DNA of 64,000 nucleotides from Pseudoalteromonas sp. Scap06 (GCF_013394165.1 NZ_CP041330.1:248001-312000); one strand, 5' to 3'. Positions 39,415-48,889 are shown, counted from the stretch's first letter. Program-made: numbers and translations. The notes: generated by a model not told the origin, from the letters alone.

Positions 39415-41979
39415 CTATTTTAATTCTGAGTTTTTAAGTGTAGCTGGTATAGCGCTGGTTAGTGGGTGCTGTTTAGCAACGAATAGGTTTATGCCGTGTT
39501 TATCTAAAAGAGCTCTAAAGTTTAATATTGATGGGCCTTTAGCTATCACTTTTATCTGTTTAAGCTTAGTAATAGCCAACACCCCCTGCAACTGTAAATC
39601 GTAGCTTTCTTGTTGTAATACTCGTTTACTGAAGGTGGAGCTAAGGAGTAAATAATCACACTCTACTTCAGTCACCAAATTAAGCTCGCATTTGTCTTTT
39701 GCGAAATTGTTTAAGCCAATCGAATGACCGAGTTTTTTAAGCTGTTTTAAGTTCTCTAATTGCTGTGCGCTGGCATAACGCAGCTCCTGCTCATCAAACA
39801 ACAAGCAAAGCTGTTCATTGTTTACCGGTTGTTTTAGTGTAGCTTTTAGTAAAGAAAATTCATGCTCTTCTAACAGTAAACTGGAGCAAGGCAATAGCGC
39901 AACGGCTATCTCTGCATTTTGTGCTTGTTGGTAAGCTTGTTGGATGAGTTGTAGTTCAACTTTGGTATGTTGTTCTTTATCATTCGCAAATTTCTTTAAA
40001 ATATCAAAACTGGTAAAGCCAAGGACTGGGTGTTCACCAAAAGCCTCAAATAACGATGCACTCTGATAATGCTCATCCAAGGTGATAATATCTGAGCTAC
40101 GAAACGTCATAGGCAATACATCAAGGTGATGTAATGTTTGTGACTCATGTTGCAACATAGGCTCAGTGAGCAGTGGATGAAATAACTCAAAGCGGTTTTT
40201 ACCTGAATTTTTAGCATAATACATAGCAGCATCGGCGTCGCGAATGATTTCATCGGTATGTTTATAGCTTTGCTTTGAATAGGTAATCCCAATACTGGCA
40301 CCACTTTGTACACAAACGCCTTTAGTACAAAACGGCTTTTGCATAATTTTAATTATGCGATTGGCAACATCTTCTGCCTGGTTTGGCTCAGTCAGGTGGG
40401 TCAGTAATACTACAAACTCATCTCCGCCTAAACGCGCTAATAAGTCATGTTCACGAATACATTGTGAGAATAATTTACTAACACTAATTAAAAACTCATC
40501 GCCGGCATGATGCCCGAGCTGATCATTGATATCTTTAAACTTATCAAGGTCAATAAACAATACAGCAAAGTGCTCATTTGGATTGCGTTGATAATATTGC
40601 AGGGTTTTTTCTAGTTGAGTTAAAAATAAATTCCGATTTGGTAAGCCTGTTAGTGAGTCATGGTGAGCATCGTGATAAAGTTGTTGTTCTATTTTTTTAC
40701 GTTCATCAATTTGCATTTGCAAATGTAAATTTGCTTGGCTCAATTCTTTAGTTTTTTCATTAACTCGTGAGGCAAGTTCTTGGTGGCTCTTTTTTAGTGC
40801 CTGTGAAGCTAATTTTGTTTGTAATACCGTGGCAATTTGATGCGATACAAAGGTGATTAGCTCTGCATCATCATGTGTAAAAAGGTGTTCATTATTATAA
40901 GCTTGGCAAACAATTAACCCTATAACGCCTTGCGAAGTTTTTAGCGGAGCGCCTAGCCAGCTGGTGGCTCTCTTGGATTCATCAATTGGTTTTTCACGCT
41001 CTACAATGCCACTATTTAATAACTCTTGTGCTCTTTGCGGATGAATTATTTGTGTTTCTTCGGTGCTTATAACCAGTTCACTGTAGCCTTTTGCAAAGCG
41101 CCGTGGTTGAGTGCTGCCTTGGAATTCATCGACACTGTAGGGAAAACTGATCCAACCTGATTCTTTATCATACAAGGCAATATAAAGGTTTTTTGCGTAA
41201 GTAATGGTTTTTATTATTTCGTGTATTTGAAAATAAGCATCATCTAAATTTTTGGCTTGGGTTGTCAGCTCTGAAATTTTGAATAATATTTGCTGGCGTT
41301 GCAGGGCACCTTTTCGCTGTTGTATTTCAACATTTAAAGCGTCATTACTTTGCGTTAATGCTCGGGTTCTTAATTTTACTTCTGATTCGAGTAACTCTCG
41401 TTTTTTAACCCGTTCAATTGCGGTGGCTAAATAGAGTGACATGGCCTCAAGCAGGTTTATTTGTTGAGAACTGTAACCTTGTTCTGTGTCGTAACTTTGC
41501 GCGGCTAACACACCAATAATGTTTCTTTCTTGATAAACGGGAACGCCTACCCAGTGTTCTGCAGGTGTACCCAATGCTTTAAATAAGCCTTGCTGGGCAG
41601 CATCATGCATTTGCTGTTTGGTAAAGTAAGTGGTTTTCCCTTGCTTGAAGACATAACCCGTTGCGCCTTCTTCAAAATTATTATCTCGATTAAGTGGTAC
41701 TGCAATGCCATCTTTTTCATCAGAAAAATAAGATAATTCTAACTGTTGTGACTGGGGATCAACCAGCACCACATAAAAGCTTTTACTCGGAACATACTTT
41801 TGTAAAATGTCATGAATAGCAGGGTAAAGTAAGGTTAGCTCGGCAACAGTACTTGCTTGCTCTGATAATTGTATCAGGGCATTGTGGAGGTGGTAGGCAT
41901 GTTTGTACTTTTTTAATAGTGCTTTTAGTCGTTTATTTTGACGCACTACGCTATTAGGTACAATAAGTTTATCTTCCAA
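39415..41979 (-). CDS. GAF-GAF-GGDEF protein with degenerate EAL-like tail
   Basis: An 854-residue cytoplasmic signalling protein. Two GAF sensor domains lie at about 35-195 and 230-390, each followed by coiled coil. The diguanylate cyclase domain (about 435-600) has an intact GGDEF at 518-522 and a product-inhibition I-site REHD at 509-512, so c-di-GMP synthesis is expected. The last 240 residues follow the EAL order (IGLNNFAKD near 754 for DDFG; VIAKGPS near 811 for AEGVE) but lack the metal and catalytic acids, so should not degrade c-di-GMP. It is convergent with rep. Confidence 0.88.
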   Translation of the reverse strand: MEDKLIVPNSVVRQNKRLKALLKKYKHAYHLHNALIQLSEQASTVAELTLLYPAIHDILQKYVPSKSFYVVLVDPQSQQLELSYFSDEKDGIAVPLNRDNNFEEGATGYVFKQGKTTYFTKQQMHDAAQQGLFKALGTPAEHWVGVPVYQERNIIGVLAAQSYDTEQGYSSQQINLLEAMSLYLATAIERVKKRELLESEVKLRTRALTQSNDALNVEIQQRKGALQRQQILFKISELTTQAKNLDDAYFQIHEIIKTITYAKNLYIALYDKESGWISFPYSVDEFQGSTQPRRFAKGYSELVISTEETQIIHPQRAQELLNSGIVEREKPIDESKRATSWLGAPLKTSQGVIGLIVCQAYNNEHLFTHDDAELITFVSHQIATVLQTKLASQALKKSHQELASRVNEKTKELSQANLHLQMQIDERKKIEQQLYHDAHHDSLTGLPNRNLFLTQLEKTLQYYQRNPNEHFAVLFIDLDKFKDINDQLGHHAGDEFLISVSKLFSQCIREHDLLARLGGDEFVVLLTHLTEPNQAEDVANRIIKIMQKPFCTKGVCVQSGASIGITYSKQSYKHTDEIIRDADAAMYYAKNSGKNRFELFHPLLTEPMLQHESQTLHHLDVLPMTFRSSDIITLDEHYQSASLFEAFGEHPVLGFTSFDILKKFANDKEQHTKVELQLIQQAYQQAQNAEIAVALLPCSSLLLEEHEFSLLKATLKQPVNNEQLCLLFDEQELRYASAQQLENLKQLKKLGHSIGLNNFAKDKCELNLVTEVECDYLLLSSTFSKRVLQQESYDLQLQGVLAITKLKQIKVIAKGPSILNFRALLDKHGINLFVAKQHPLTSAIPATLKNSELK

Positions 41980-42100
41980 TGATGTTTAACCAGTTATAAT
42001 TTTTTGTATAGTTATTAATCATTATAGTTCCACTTTTAACATTTTGCGTCAAGTAGATATTTTTCTTAATTATGTAGCTAAAACTCATGAATTAGAAACA

Positions 42101-42129
42101 AAAAAGGCTTACTAAAACGTAAACCTTTT
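42101..42129 (-). terminator. Terminator after the cytochrome c5 gene
   Basis: Read on the minus strand, AAAAGGTTTAC pairs with GTAAGCCTTTTT (one mismatch) across a 6-nt loop and ends in Ts. Confidence 0.65.
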
Positions 42130-42156
42130 ATTTAAAGCATTTTGACTTGGCTAATT

Positions 42157-42549
42157 TTAGTTAGCGGTCATGAAATCGATTGCTGCGCTTATTTCATCAT
42201 CAGAACAATCCATACACGTTCCACGCGGTGGCATGGCATTAAAGCCATTGATCGCATGATCTAATAAGGTGTCTTTTCCTTTAGCGATACGAGGAGCCCA
42301 ATCGTCAGCTGATTTAGGAGCGCCTAAAGCACCTGTGCCGTGACAAGCAAAACAGGCTGCTTGATATACTTGCTCGCCTGAACGAGGACCTGTTGGTGCA
42401 GCAACCGCTACTTTCTCACCTTCAAGGTAAACAGCACCAATAGGCGCTAAACGTTTTTTAATTGCATCTTCAGTCATAGAGTTATCATATGGCTGTGCGT
42501 ATGCGGTGGTTGCTAGCACAAGTAATGCTGCAGCTGATAGTTTTTTCAT
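42157..42549 (-). CDS. Cytochrome c5
   Basis: A small periplasmic monohaem cytochrome. The 130-residue precursor has a signal peptide (cleavage near TAYAQP, residue 18-19), a haem site CFACH (66-70) and the c5-type C-terminal MPPRGTCMDCSDDEI, which provides the axial Met and the extra Cys pair of this class. Such proteins carry electrons to terminal oxidases or other reductases in marine gammaproteobacteria. It is monocistronic, flanked by its own terminator. Confidence 0.9.
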   Translation of the reverse strand: MKKLSAAALLVLATTAYAQPYDNSMTEDAIKKRLAPIGAVYLEGEKVAVAAPTGPRSGEQVYQAACFACHGTGALGAPKSADDWAPRIAKGKDTLLDHAINGFNAMPPRGTCMDCSDDEISAAIDFMTAN

Positions 42550-42753
42550 TTTGCCTTGCCCACTTCAATTTGAACGTGATCAATCACGATTTTAAATGAC
42601 GGAATTTAGACCAATTATAACTCCACTCAGTGATTTATAAAATGCTCAGAGTCGATTTTATTTATAAATACGACTAATGATTGTCTTAACTCAATAAATT
42701 ACCTAAATAAAACGGGATCATTAGACATCTAAATGCGATCAGAACCCTAATAA

Positions 42754-43401
42754 TTAGCTAATGGCCAATACGTTACGTACTAGTTTTTCGATTCCTGCAT
42801 CGGCATCCATAATTGATTGTGCCAACATATAAGCAGGTGTTGTAACCAGCTTATTATTTTTATCAATAACAATATCATCCACTTTACACTCAATATGCTC
42901 AGCGCCTAATGTGGTTAAAGCATCGGCCGTGTCGCTATCATTACCAATAGTGAGCTGTGGTTTATTATAAATGAATGGCAATAAAGCGGGTGCAATACAC
43001 ATATAACCGGTGGCTTTATTTGCTTTTGCAAATGCTTTACAAGCGCTCAGTACTTCGTCATTTACTTTCGCGTTAGTGCCATTAATAGCAAAGTCAGATA
43101 AGTTTTTAGCTACACCAAAGCCGCCAGGAATAATTAAAGCGTCAAATTGTGTAATGTCTAATTCAGCGAGTGACTTTATATTGCCACGGGTGATTCGAGC
43201 CGATTCCACTAATACATTACGCGACTCTGCCATTTCTTCACCAGTAATGTGATTAAGAGTATGGTACTGCGTAATATCGGGTGCAAAACACTGATATTTC
43301 GCGTTGTTTTTTTCAATGTGTAATAAAGTAAGCACTACTTCATTAATTTCACTGCCATCAAATACGCCACAACCTGCTAAAATTACCGCTATATTTTTCA
43401 T
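42754..43401 (-). CDS. elbB: Isoprenoid biosynthesis glyoxalase ElbB
   Basis: A DJ-1/PfpI superfamily protein; E. coli ElbB is reported to have glyoxalase activity and was linked to isoprenoid production. I use the ATG giving MKNIAVILAGCGVFDGSEINE (215 residues), which has GGAG 9 bases upstream; an earlier in-frame ATG would add 14 residues not found in relatives. The conserved GCGVFDGSEI and IIPGGFGVAKNL are present, and the nucleophile region TGYMCIAPAL carries the Cys. Stands alone. Confidence 0.9.
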   Translation of the reverse strand: MKNIAVILAGCGVFDGSEINEVVLTLLHIEKNNAKYQCFAPDITQYHTLNHITGEEMAESRNVLVESARITRGNIKSLAELDITQFDALIIPGGFGVAKNLSDFAINGTNAKVNDEVLSACKAFAKANKATGYMCIAPALLPFIYNKPQLTIGNDSDTADALTTLGAEHIECKVDDIVIDKNNKLVTTPAYMLAQSIMDADAGIEKLVRNVLAIS

Positions 43402-43552
43402 ATTATTTTGCTCCATTGAAGTCATTTTAATAAAGTTTAACACGACGAATCAGCCTATCTAAAAATTTATTTGCTGGTTTTTTAGCCGCAAAGTAAGTTG
43501 TTATGCGCTATATGCCATTTGATAACTAGTAAGGGTAAAAAAAATTATAAAG

Positions 43553-43798
43553 GATCGCTATGATCTTTGATCCATTATGCTAGAATGCTCATCCAGTTAT
43601 TTAAATGGACGTAAATAATCAAAGTGGGTTACAACACCAGTAACGGTTTAAATGCCTTTTCCACATTGATAGAAGAATAATAAAAAAGAACCTCGAATTA
43701 TCTTTTTTTAAACAAAACAATAAATTACAAACTAATCTAAGCATTTTGCTATGTTTCGGATGGATGGTTTGTGGGTGTTATCTACATAGTTATCCACA
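43553..43798 (+). promoter_or_regulatory. GATC cluster and DnaA-box-like sites upstream of polA
   Basis: The 500 bases before polA have no gene. They hold three GATC sites within 20 bases (43,553-43,572, GGATC...GATCC), a DnaA-box-like TTTTCCACA at 43,657-43,665, an AT-rich stretch around 43,670-43,740, then TTATCTACA (43,778-43,786) and a perfect TTATCCACA box (43,790-43,798), three bases apart. Possible meanings are DnaA/SeqA-type control of polA or a DnaA-binding locus. Binding is not shown. Confidence 0.5.
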
Positions 43799-43911
43799 AG
43801 TTGCTAAAAATGTAGCGCTCTTAATCACATTAATTCACAGTCGTTTTATTTACTGCCTTATGGCATGCTTATACTTATATTACTTTTTTGTATTTAGGAT
43901 CCAATTTTACC

Positions 43912-46647
43912 ATGGCTCAGATCCCCGAAAACCCGCTTATTCTTGTTGATGGCTCTTCATATTTGTTTCGTGCTTATCATTCTCCACCTCATTTAACTAA
44001 TTCTAAAGGTGAAGCCACTGGCGCCATTTATGGCGTGGTAAACATGTTGAAAAGTTTGATCAAACAATACGATCCTTCACATATGGTAGTGGTGTTTGAT
44101 GCCAAAGGTAAAACTTTTAGAAATGACATGTACAGCGAGTATAAAGCGAATCGTCCGCCAATGCCTGATGATCTGCGTACCCAAATAGCGCCGCTACATA
44201 GCATTATTAAAGCGATGGGCTTTCCATTAATTAGTATTGAAGGTGTAGAAGCCGATGACGTGATTGGTACATTTGCGCGCATTGCTTCTGAGCAACAACG
44301 CCATGTACTGGTATCAACTGGTGATAAAGATATGGCACAGTTGGTTAATGAGCATGTCACCTTGATCAATACCATGACCGACAGTATTTCAGATCCCGAC
44401 ACTGTGGTTGAAAAGTTTGGTGTTGGACCTGAACTTATTATCGATTATTTAGCCTTAATGGGCGATAAAGTAGATAATATTCCAGGCGTTGAAGGGTGCG
44501 GGCCTAAAACAGCGGTTAAATGGTTACAAAAGTACGGATCGCTTCAGGGCGTAATTGATAATGCTGCTGATATCAAAGGTAAAATAGGTGAAAAGCTTGC
44601 AAAAGCGATTGATCATTTACCATTGAGCTATGAACTTGCCACTATTAAGTGTGATGTGGAGGTTGAATCCGATCTTGATACTTTTAAATTGCAAACACCG
44701 AATAAAGACGAATTAATTGCATTATATGGTGAGTGCGAGTTCCGTCGCTGGTTAGCTGAATTACTAGACAATCCAAAAGATGCTGACACACATTTAGCGG
44801 TCCCAACCCAAGAGAATGAGTTGCCAAAAGTTGAAGATGCGCACTATGAAACGATTTTAACTGAGGCCCAATTTAATACATTGATAGAGCAGCTCAATGA
44901 AGCTGAGCTATTTGCTTTTGATACTGAAACAACCAGTTTAGAGTATATGAAAGCGCAGTTGGTAGGGATGAGCTTCGCAGTAAAAGCAGGGGAAGCCGCC
45001 TACTTACCGGTTGCACATGATTACCCAGGTGCGCCTGAACAGCTAAGCCTTGAATTTGTGATGCAAAAGCTTGGGCCAATATTAGCTGACGAAAATAAAG
45101 CTAAAGTTGGTCAAAATTTAAAATATGATAAAAGTGTGCTTGCCAATGCTGGCTATGAATTAAATGGTATTAAGTTTGATACTATGTTGGAGTCTTATGT
45201 TTTTAACAGCGTAGGTACTCGTCATGATATGGACTCATTAGCACTTAAATATTTAGGCCACAAAAATATTAGCTTTGAAGACATTGCTGGTAAAGGTAAA
45301 AAGCAGCTCACGTTCAATCAAATTGAACTTGAAAAAGCGGCGCCTTATGCCGCAGAAGATGCCGATATTACTTTGCGTTTACACCAAGTACTATGGCCGA
45401 AACTTGAAGCGGATGAAAAGCTTAAATCGGTATTTGAAAATATAGAAATGCCACTAGTAAGCGTTATTTCTGACATTGAGCGCACCGGTGTTGCTATCGA
45501 CAGCAATATGTTGGCCACGCATAGCCAACGCTTAGGTGAACGGTTACTTGAGCTTGAAAAAGAAGCGTTTGAAATCGCAGGCGAACCGTTTAACTTAAGC
45601 TCGCCAAAGCAATTACAAGTACTGTTATTTGAAAAGCTAGAATTGCCCGTTATCAAAAAAACACCCAAAGGCGCGCCTTCTACAGCAGAAGAAGTACTGC
45701 AAGAATTAGCACACGATTACCCATTGCCTAAAGTGATTATTGAGCATCGCGGTTTATCTAAGCTTAAATCAACTTACACAGATAAATTGCCACTGATCGT
45801 GAATGAGCAAACCAAGCGTGTGCATACTTCTTATCATCAAGCGGTAACAGCAACGGGTCGATTAAGTTCAAGCGATCCTAACCTACAAAATATTCCTATT
45901 CGCTCAGAAGAAGGGCGCCGTATTCGTGAAGCCTTTATTGCTGCCGATGGATATAAAATTGTGGCGGCCGATTACAGCCAAATAGAGCTGCGTATTATGG
46001 CGCATCTTTCACAAGATAAAGGCTTGCTCAATGCCTTTGCAAATGGCTTAGATGTGCATAGCGCTACAGCTGCTGAGGTATTTGGAGTTGAGCTTGAAGA
46101 GGTTACATCTGATATGCGCCGTAAAGCTAAAGCCGTTAACTTTGGCTTAATTTATGGCATGTCGGCATTTGGTTTGGCACGTCAACTTGATGTACCACGC
46201 CATGAAGCGCAGCATTATATTGATAAATATTTTGAGCGCTTCCCAGGTGTTTTAGAATACATGGAAACAACCCGTGAAAAAGCAGCAGAAAATGGTTACG
46301 TAGAAACTATTTTTGGCCGCCGTTTACATTTACCAGAAATAAATGCCCGCAATGGAGCACGCCGCAAAGGCGCTGAGCGCGCAGCAATTAATGGCCCTAT
46401 GCAAGGCACTGCTGCTGATATTATTAAAAAAGCCATGTTAACAGTACATGCATGGGTTAATCAGCAAGCGCCTAATACGGTTAAGCTACTTATGCAGGTA
46501 CACGATGAATTGGTATTTGAGATTAAAACAGAGTGCACAGAGCAATACACTCAGCAAATTTGTGAGCTGATGTCACAAGCGGCACAGCTAGATGTACCAC
46601 TTATAGTTGAAGCTGACGAAGGTGATAACTGGGAACAAGCGCACTAA
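43912..46647 (+). CDS. polA: DNA polymerase I
   Basis: Fills gaps, matures Okazaki fragments and repairs DNA. The 911-residue product starts MAQIPENPLILVDGSSYLFRAYH, aligned with E. coli PolA; an upstream in-frame ATG would add 8 residues. Domains in order: 5' nuclease (about 1-290, with EGVEADDVIGTFAR and LMGDKVDNIPG), 3'-5' exonuclease (about 320-520) with an intact FAFDTETTSLE and YAAEDADITLRL, so proofreading-competent, and polymerase (about 530-911) with DYSQIELRIMAHLS, RRKAKAVNFGLIYGMSAFGL and VHDELVFE. Confidence 0.98.
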   Translation: MAQIPENPLILVDGSSYLFRAYHSPPHLTNSKGEATGAIYGVVNMLKSLIKQYDPSHMVVVFDAKGKTFRNDMYSEYKANRPPMPDDLRTQIAPLHSIIKAMGFPLISIEGVEADDVIGTFARIASEQQRHVLVSTGDKDMAQLVNEHVTLINTMTDSISDPDTVVEKFGVGPELIIDYLALMGDKVDNIPGVEGCGPKTAVKWLQKYGSLQGVIDNAADIKGKIGEKLAKAIDHLPLSYELATIKCDVEVESDLDTFKLQTPNKDELIALYGECEFRRWLAELLDNPKDADTHLAVPTQENELPKVEDAHYETILTEAQFNTLIEQLNEAELFAFDTETTSLEYMKAQLVGMSFAVKAGEAAYLPVAHDYPGAPEQLSLEFVMQKLGPILADENKAKVGQNLKYDKSVLANAGYELNGIKFDTMLESYVFNSVGTRHDMDSLALKYLGHKNISFEDIAGKGKKQLTFNQIELEKAAPYAAEDADITLRLHQVLWPKLEADEKLKSVFENIEMPLVSVISDIERTGVAIDSNMLATHSQRLGERLLELEKEAFEIAGEPFNLSSPKQLQVLLFEKLELPVIKKTPKGAPSTAEEVLQELAHDYPLPKVIIEHRGLSKLKSTYTDKLPLIVNEQTKRVHTSYHQAVTATGRLSSSDPNLQNIPIRSEEGRRIREAFIAADGYKIVAADYSQIELRIMAHLSQDKGLLNAFANGLDVHSATAAEVFGVELEEVTSDMRRKAKAVNFGLIYGMSAFGLARQLDVPRHEAQHYIDKYFERFPGVLEYMETTREKAAENGYVETIFGRRLHLPEINARNGARRKGAERAAINGPMQGTAADIIKKAMLTVHAWVNQQAPNTVKLLMQVHDELVFEIKTECTEQYTQQICELMSQAAQLDVPLIVEADEGDNWEQAH

Positions 46648-46705
46648 TTTGGTATGCCAAGGATGCCTTGTCTTAGGTAAACACAACAGTTAAAAAGAAT
46701 TATTT

Positions 46706-46733
46706 AAAAGCGCCAATAGGCGCTTTTCTTTTA
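46706..46733 (+). terminator. Terminator after polA
   Basis: A perfect 9-bp stem (AAAAGCGCC / GGCGCTTTT) with loop AATA, then CTTTTT. Confidence 0.88.
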
Positions 46734-46823
46734 GCTTGCAGGTTAAAAAAAAGTTAAATTAAACAGCAGTTTGTATTAAATCGTTAGAGGTTCGTCAATT
46801 CGCTTCGAATATCGATAATATGC

Positions 46824-46853
46824 TTGTATTTTTACGCTTGCTTTTGGTAAAGT
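46824..46853 (+). promoter_or_regulatory. Possible promoter of the small RNA after polA
   Basis: A -35-like TTGTAT and a -10-like TAAAGT 18 bp apart, followed by GCCGCCC before the inferred start. The GC-rich start region recalls stable-RNA promoters. The -10 is weak, so this is tentative. Confidence 0.35.
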
Positions 46854-46859
46854 GCCGCC

Positions 46860-46973
46860 CGTCCTCATCCTGTAGGACATCCTGTTGATGATGCATCGTA
46901 AGATGCAACGTATTGATAGCTTCTCCCCAGTTTGCTATATCGGCCTATCATATATTTGATGGGCCGTTTTTTT
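46860..46973 (+). ncRNA. Structured small RNA candidate at the Spot 42 (spf) position
   Basis: About 114 nt with no reading frame and three or four hairpins: GTCCT/AGGAC (46,861-46,878), TGCATC-GTAA-GATGCA (46,892-46,907), ATAGC/GCTAT enclosing a C-rich loop (CTCCCC), and a terminator CGGCCTATCA/TGATGGGCCG (46,941-46,966, one G-U) with seven Ts. In E. coli and Vibrio, the 109-nt Spot 42 RNA lies between polA and engB; the length and place agree. I do not see primary-sequence identity to enteric Spot 42, so it may be a diverged homologue or another RNA. The ends are estimates. Confidence 0.6.
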
Positions 46974-47144
46974 ATAGCTTTACTCCTAAGCGTTAAATTT
47001 ATTCTCTAATTGCACTTAGCGTTTCAAGTGATACCATCAGTTTACTGTGCGTTTTCTTTTTAACTCAGCGTATTAGTGATTTTCAATTTGACTGATCAAA
47101 GTATTATTTTTTCGGGTATAAATCTTTTATTTTAGGAGTACATT

Positions 47145-47732
47145 ATGTTTAAAACGTTAGCTGTAGCAGGTTTATCTTTATCATGTTTACTAGTTTCAGG
47201 TGTTGCATCGGCAAACTGGCAGTTACTCAACGATAAAAGCCAATTAAGTTTTGTCTCAATTAAAAAAAATAGCATTGCTGAGGCAAGCCATTTTACTCAG
47301 TTATCAGGGCAATTGAGTGAGCAAGGTCAGTTTAGCGTAAATGTTGATTTAACCTCAGCTGAAACGTTTATTCCTATTCGTAACGAGCGCCTAAGCAAAA
47401 TTTTGTTTGAATCTGACACATTTGCAAATGCAGTATTAACCGCTGACTTATCTGATAAATTGTCACTTATTAAGCAGCCTGGTCAGTACGTATTAAAAGG
47501 TGTTAGCGCCGAGCTAGACTTTCACGGTCATAAAAAGCCACTTGCAGTTGATGTACTTGTTAGTAGTGCGGAAAACGGGGATTTAAGCGTAGCATCATTT
47601 ACACCTATCATTATTAATAGCGATGACTTTAAAGTCACCGAAGGGATAATGCAGTTACAAAAACTAGCCGGCTTACCTTCGATTGCTACTGCGGTACCGG
47701 TTACTTTTGCACTGACCTTTAAAAAACAGTGA
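47145..47732 (+). CDS. YceI family periplasmic protein
   Basis: A 195-residue exported beta-barrel lipocalin-like protein that in other members binds isoprenoid quinone-like molecules. Signal peptide about 1-23 (ending SGVASA), then NWQLLNDKSQLSFVSIKKN and the family's VDLTSAETFIPIRNERL. A TTAGGAG site precedes ATG. It is coupled to the DUF1285 gene, whose GTG overlaps its TGA. A role in isoprenoid or stress physiology is only inferred from the family. Confidence 0.88.
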   Translation: MFKTLAVAGLSLSCLLVSGVASANWQLLNDKSQLSFVSIKKNSIAEASHFTQLSGQLSEQGQFSVNVDLTSAETFIPIRNERLSKILFESDTFANAVLTADLSDKLSLIKQPGQYVLKGVSAELDFHGHKKPLAVDVLVSSAENGDLSVASFTPIIINSDDFKVTEGIMQLQKLAGLPSIATAVPVTFALTFKKQ

Positions 47733-48247
47733 TTTCTCTTAACGAACTTAGTAAGCAACTAAGCGAGCCAAGTAAACCTTTTGAACAATGGCAGCCTGCT
47801 CATTGCGGGCAATTGCCACTGCTGATTGACGAACAAGGTAAATGGTTTTATGCGGGTAGTGAAATTACCCGCCAAGCCATGATAAAGCTGTTTGCTAGTG
47901 TGTTGTGTCGCGAAGATGGACAGTTTTATTTAAAAACGCCAGTAGAGAAAATTGCGATTGAGGTTAAGGATGCGCCATTTATTATTGTAAGTTGGCATCG
48001 TGAGTCGACCTCTGATGGTGATGTTATTTGTTGTATTGATAACCTACAGCGTACCTGGCTACTAAGTCGTGCTGAGCTGCTACATATTAATAATTACAAA
48101 GCCGCTGCAGTGCCTTATATGCAATTACCCTATGGTTGTTTTGCGCGAGTTGCCAGAAATGTGTTTTATCAGTGGGCTGAAATAGCCGAAACTGATGAGC
48201 TCGGCTATTTTATTACCTCCGCGAATGAGCGGTTTTATTTAGGGTAA
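47729..48247 (+). CDS. DUF1285 domain protein
   Basis: A 172-residue cytoplasmic protein of a family without assigned function. The typical core is LPLLIDEQGKWFYAGSEITR followed by LFASVLCREDGQFYLKTPVEK and a C-terminal part ending YFITSANERFYLG. The GTG start overlaps the yceI stop by three bases (GTGA), so it depends on translation of that gene. Its stop abuts the convergent engB stop with no space between. Confidence 0.85.
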   Translation: MISLNELSKQLSEPSKPFEQWQPAHCGQLPLLIDEQGKWFYAGSEITRQAMIKLFASVLCREDGQFYLKTPVEKIAIEVKDAPFIIVSWHRESTSDGDVICCIDNLQRTWLLSRAELLHINNYKAAAVPYMQLPYGCFARVARNVFYQWAEIAETDELGYFITSANERFYLG

Positions 48248-48889
48248 TTACTCTGTGTCAGCAGGTGGAATTGCTACGATTGGACCTAAGTACCACTCAT
48301 CTAACTTTTTAGCGACTTCTGGTAAGCCTGTGCCTTTAAGTGATGAAAAAGCATGAACTGTTATATCGCCATCTAATTCACTCAATTCACGACGAACACT
48401 AAGTACCTGTGATTTACGTGGACCTTGCTTGAGCTTATCTGCTTTAGTTAATAGTGCCAATACTGGAATTTCACTACCTACAGCCCAATTAATTAAATCA
48501 CGGTCTAAATCTTTTAATGGGTGACGAATATCCATCAACACCACAATACCTTTTAAGCTTTGACGTTTTTGTAGGTATTCGCCTAGCGACTTTTGCCATT
48601 TCTTTTTCATTTCAATTGGCACTTTCGCAAAGCCATAACCTGGTAGGTCAATTAGGCGCATGTTATCTACATCGGCAAGTTCAAATGTGTTGATCAGCTG
48701 AGTACGGCCAGGTGTTTTACTAGTACGTGCTAACTTTTGATCGGTAAGGGCATTAAGCGCACTTGATTTACCTGCATTTGAGCGACCGGCAAACGCGACT
48801 TCAATTCCCGTATCAGCAGGTAATTTAGTGATGTCTGGCGCGCTTGTAACGAAAGACGCAGTGTTATACTTGATACGAGATTTGAGCAC
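48248..48889 (-). CDS. engB: Ribosome biogenesis GTP-binding protein EngB/YsxC/YihA
   Basis: An essential GTPase in late 50S assembly. I choose the GTG start (213 residues, [19 protein letters not shown]) because AGGAGA stands 6 bases before it and the alignment with E. coli YihA starts there; an upstream ATG would add 16 unlike residues. G1 is GRSNAGKS (35-42), then [10 protein letters not shown] (G2), DLPGYG (G3), TKADK (G4) and SSLK (G5). It is divergent from the cytochrome c4 gene. Confidence 0.95.
   Translation of the reverse strand: MLKSRIKYNTASFVTSAPDITKLPADTGIEVAFAGRSNAGKSSALNALTDQKLARTSKTPGRTQLINTFELADVDNMRLIDLPGYGFAKVPIEMKKKWQKSLGEYLQKRQSLKGIVVLMDIRHPLKDLDRDLINWAVGSEIPVLALLTKADKLKQGPRKSQVLSVRRELSELDGDITVHAFSSLKGTGLPEVAKKLDEWYLGPIVAIPPADTE

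Noticed and set aside
43553..43798. Chromosomal origin oriC
   Set aside because: DnaA boxes are too few for a full origin, and neither dnaA, mnmG nor mioC is near. Kept as a regulatory or titration site only.
46860..46973. Naming this RNA Spot 42 (spf) outright
   Set aside because: Position and length agree but the primary sequence does not visibly match the enteric RNA, so the symbol was left empty.
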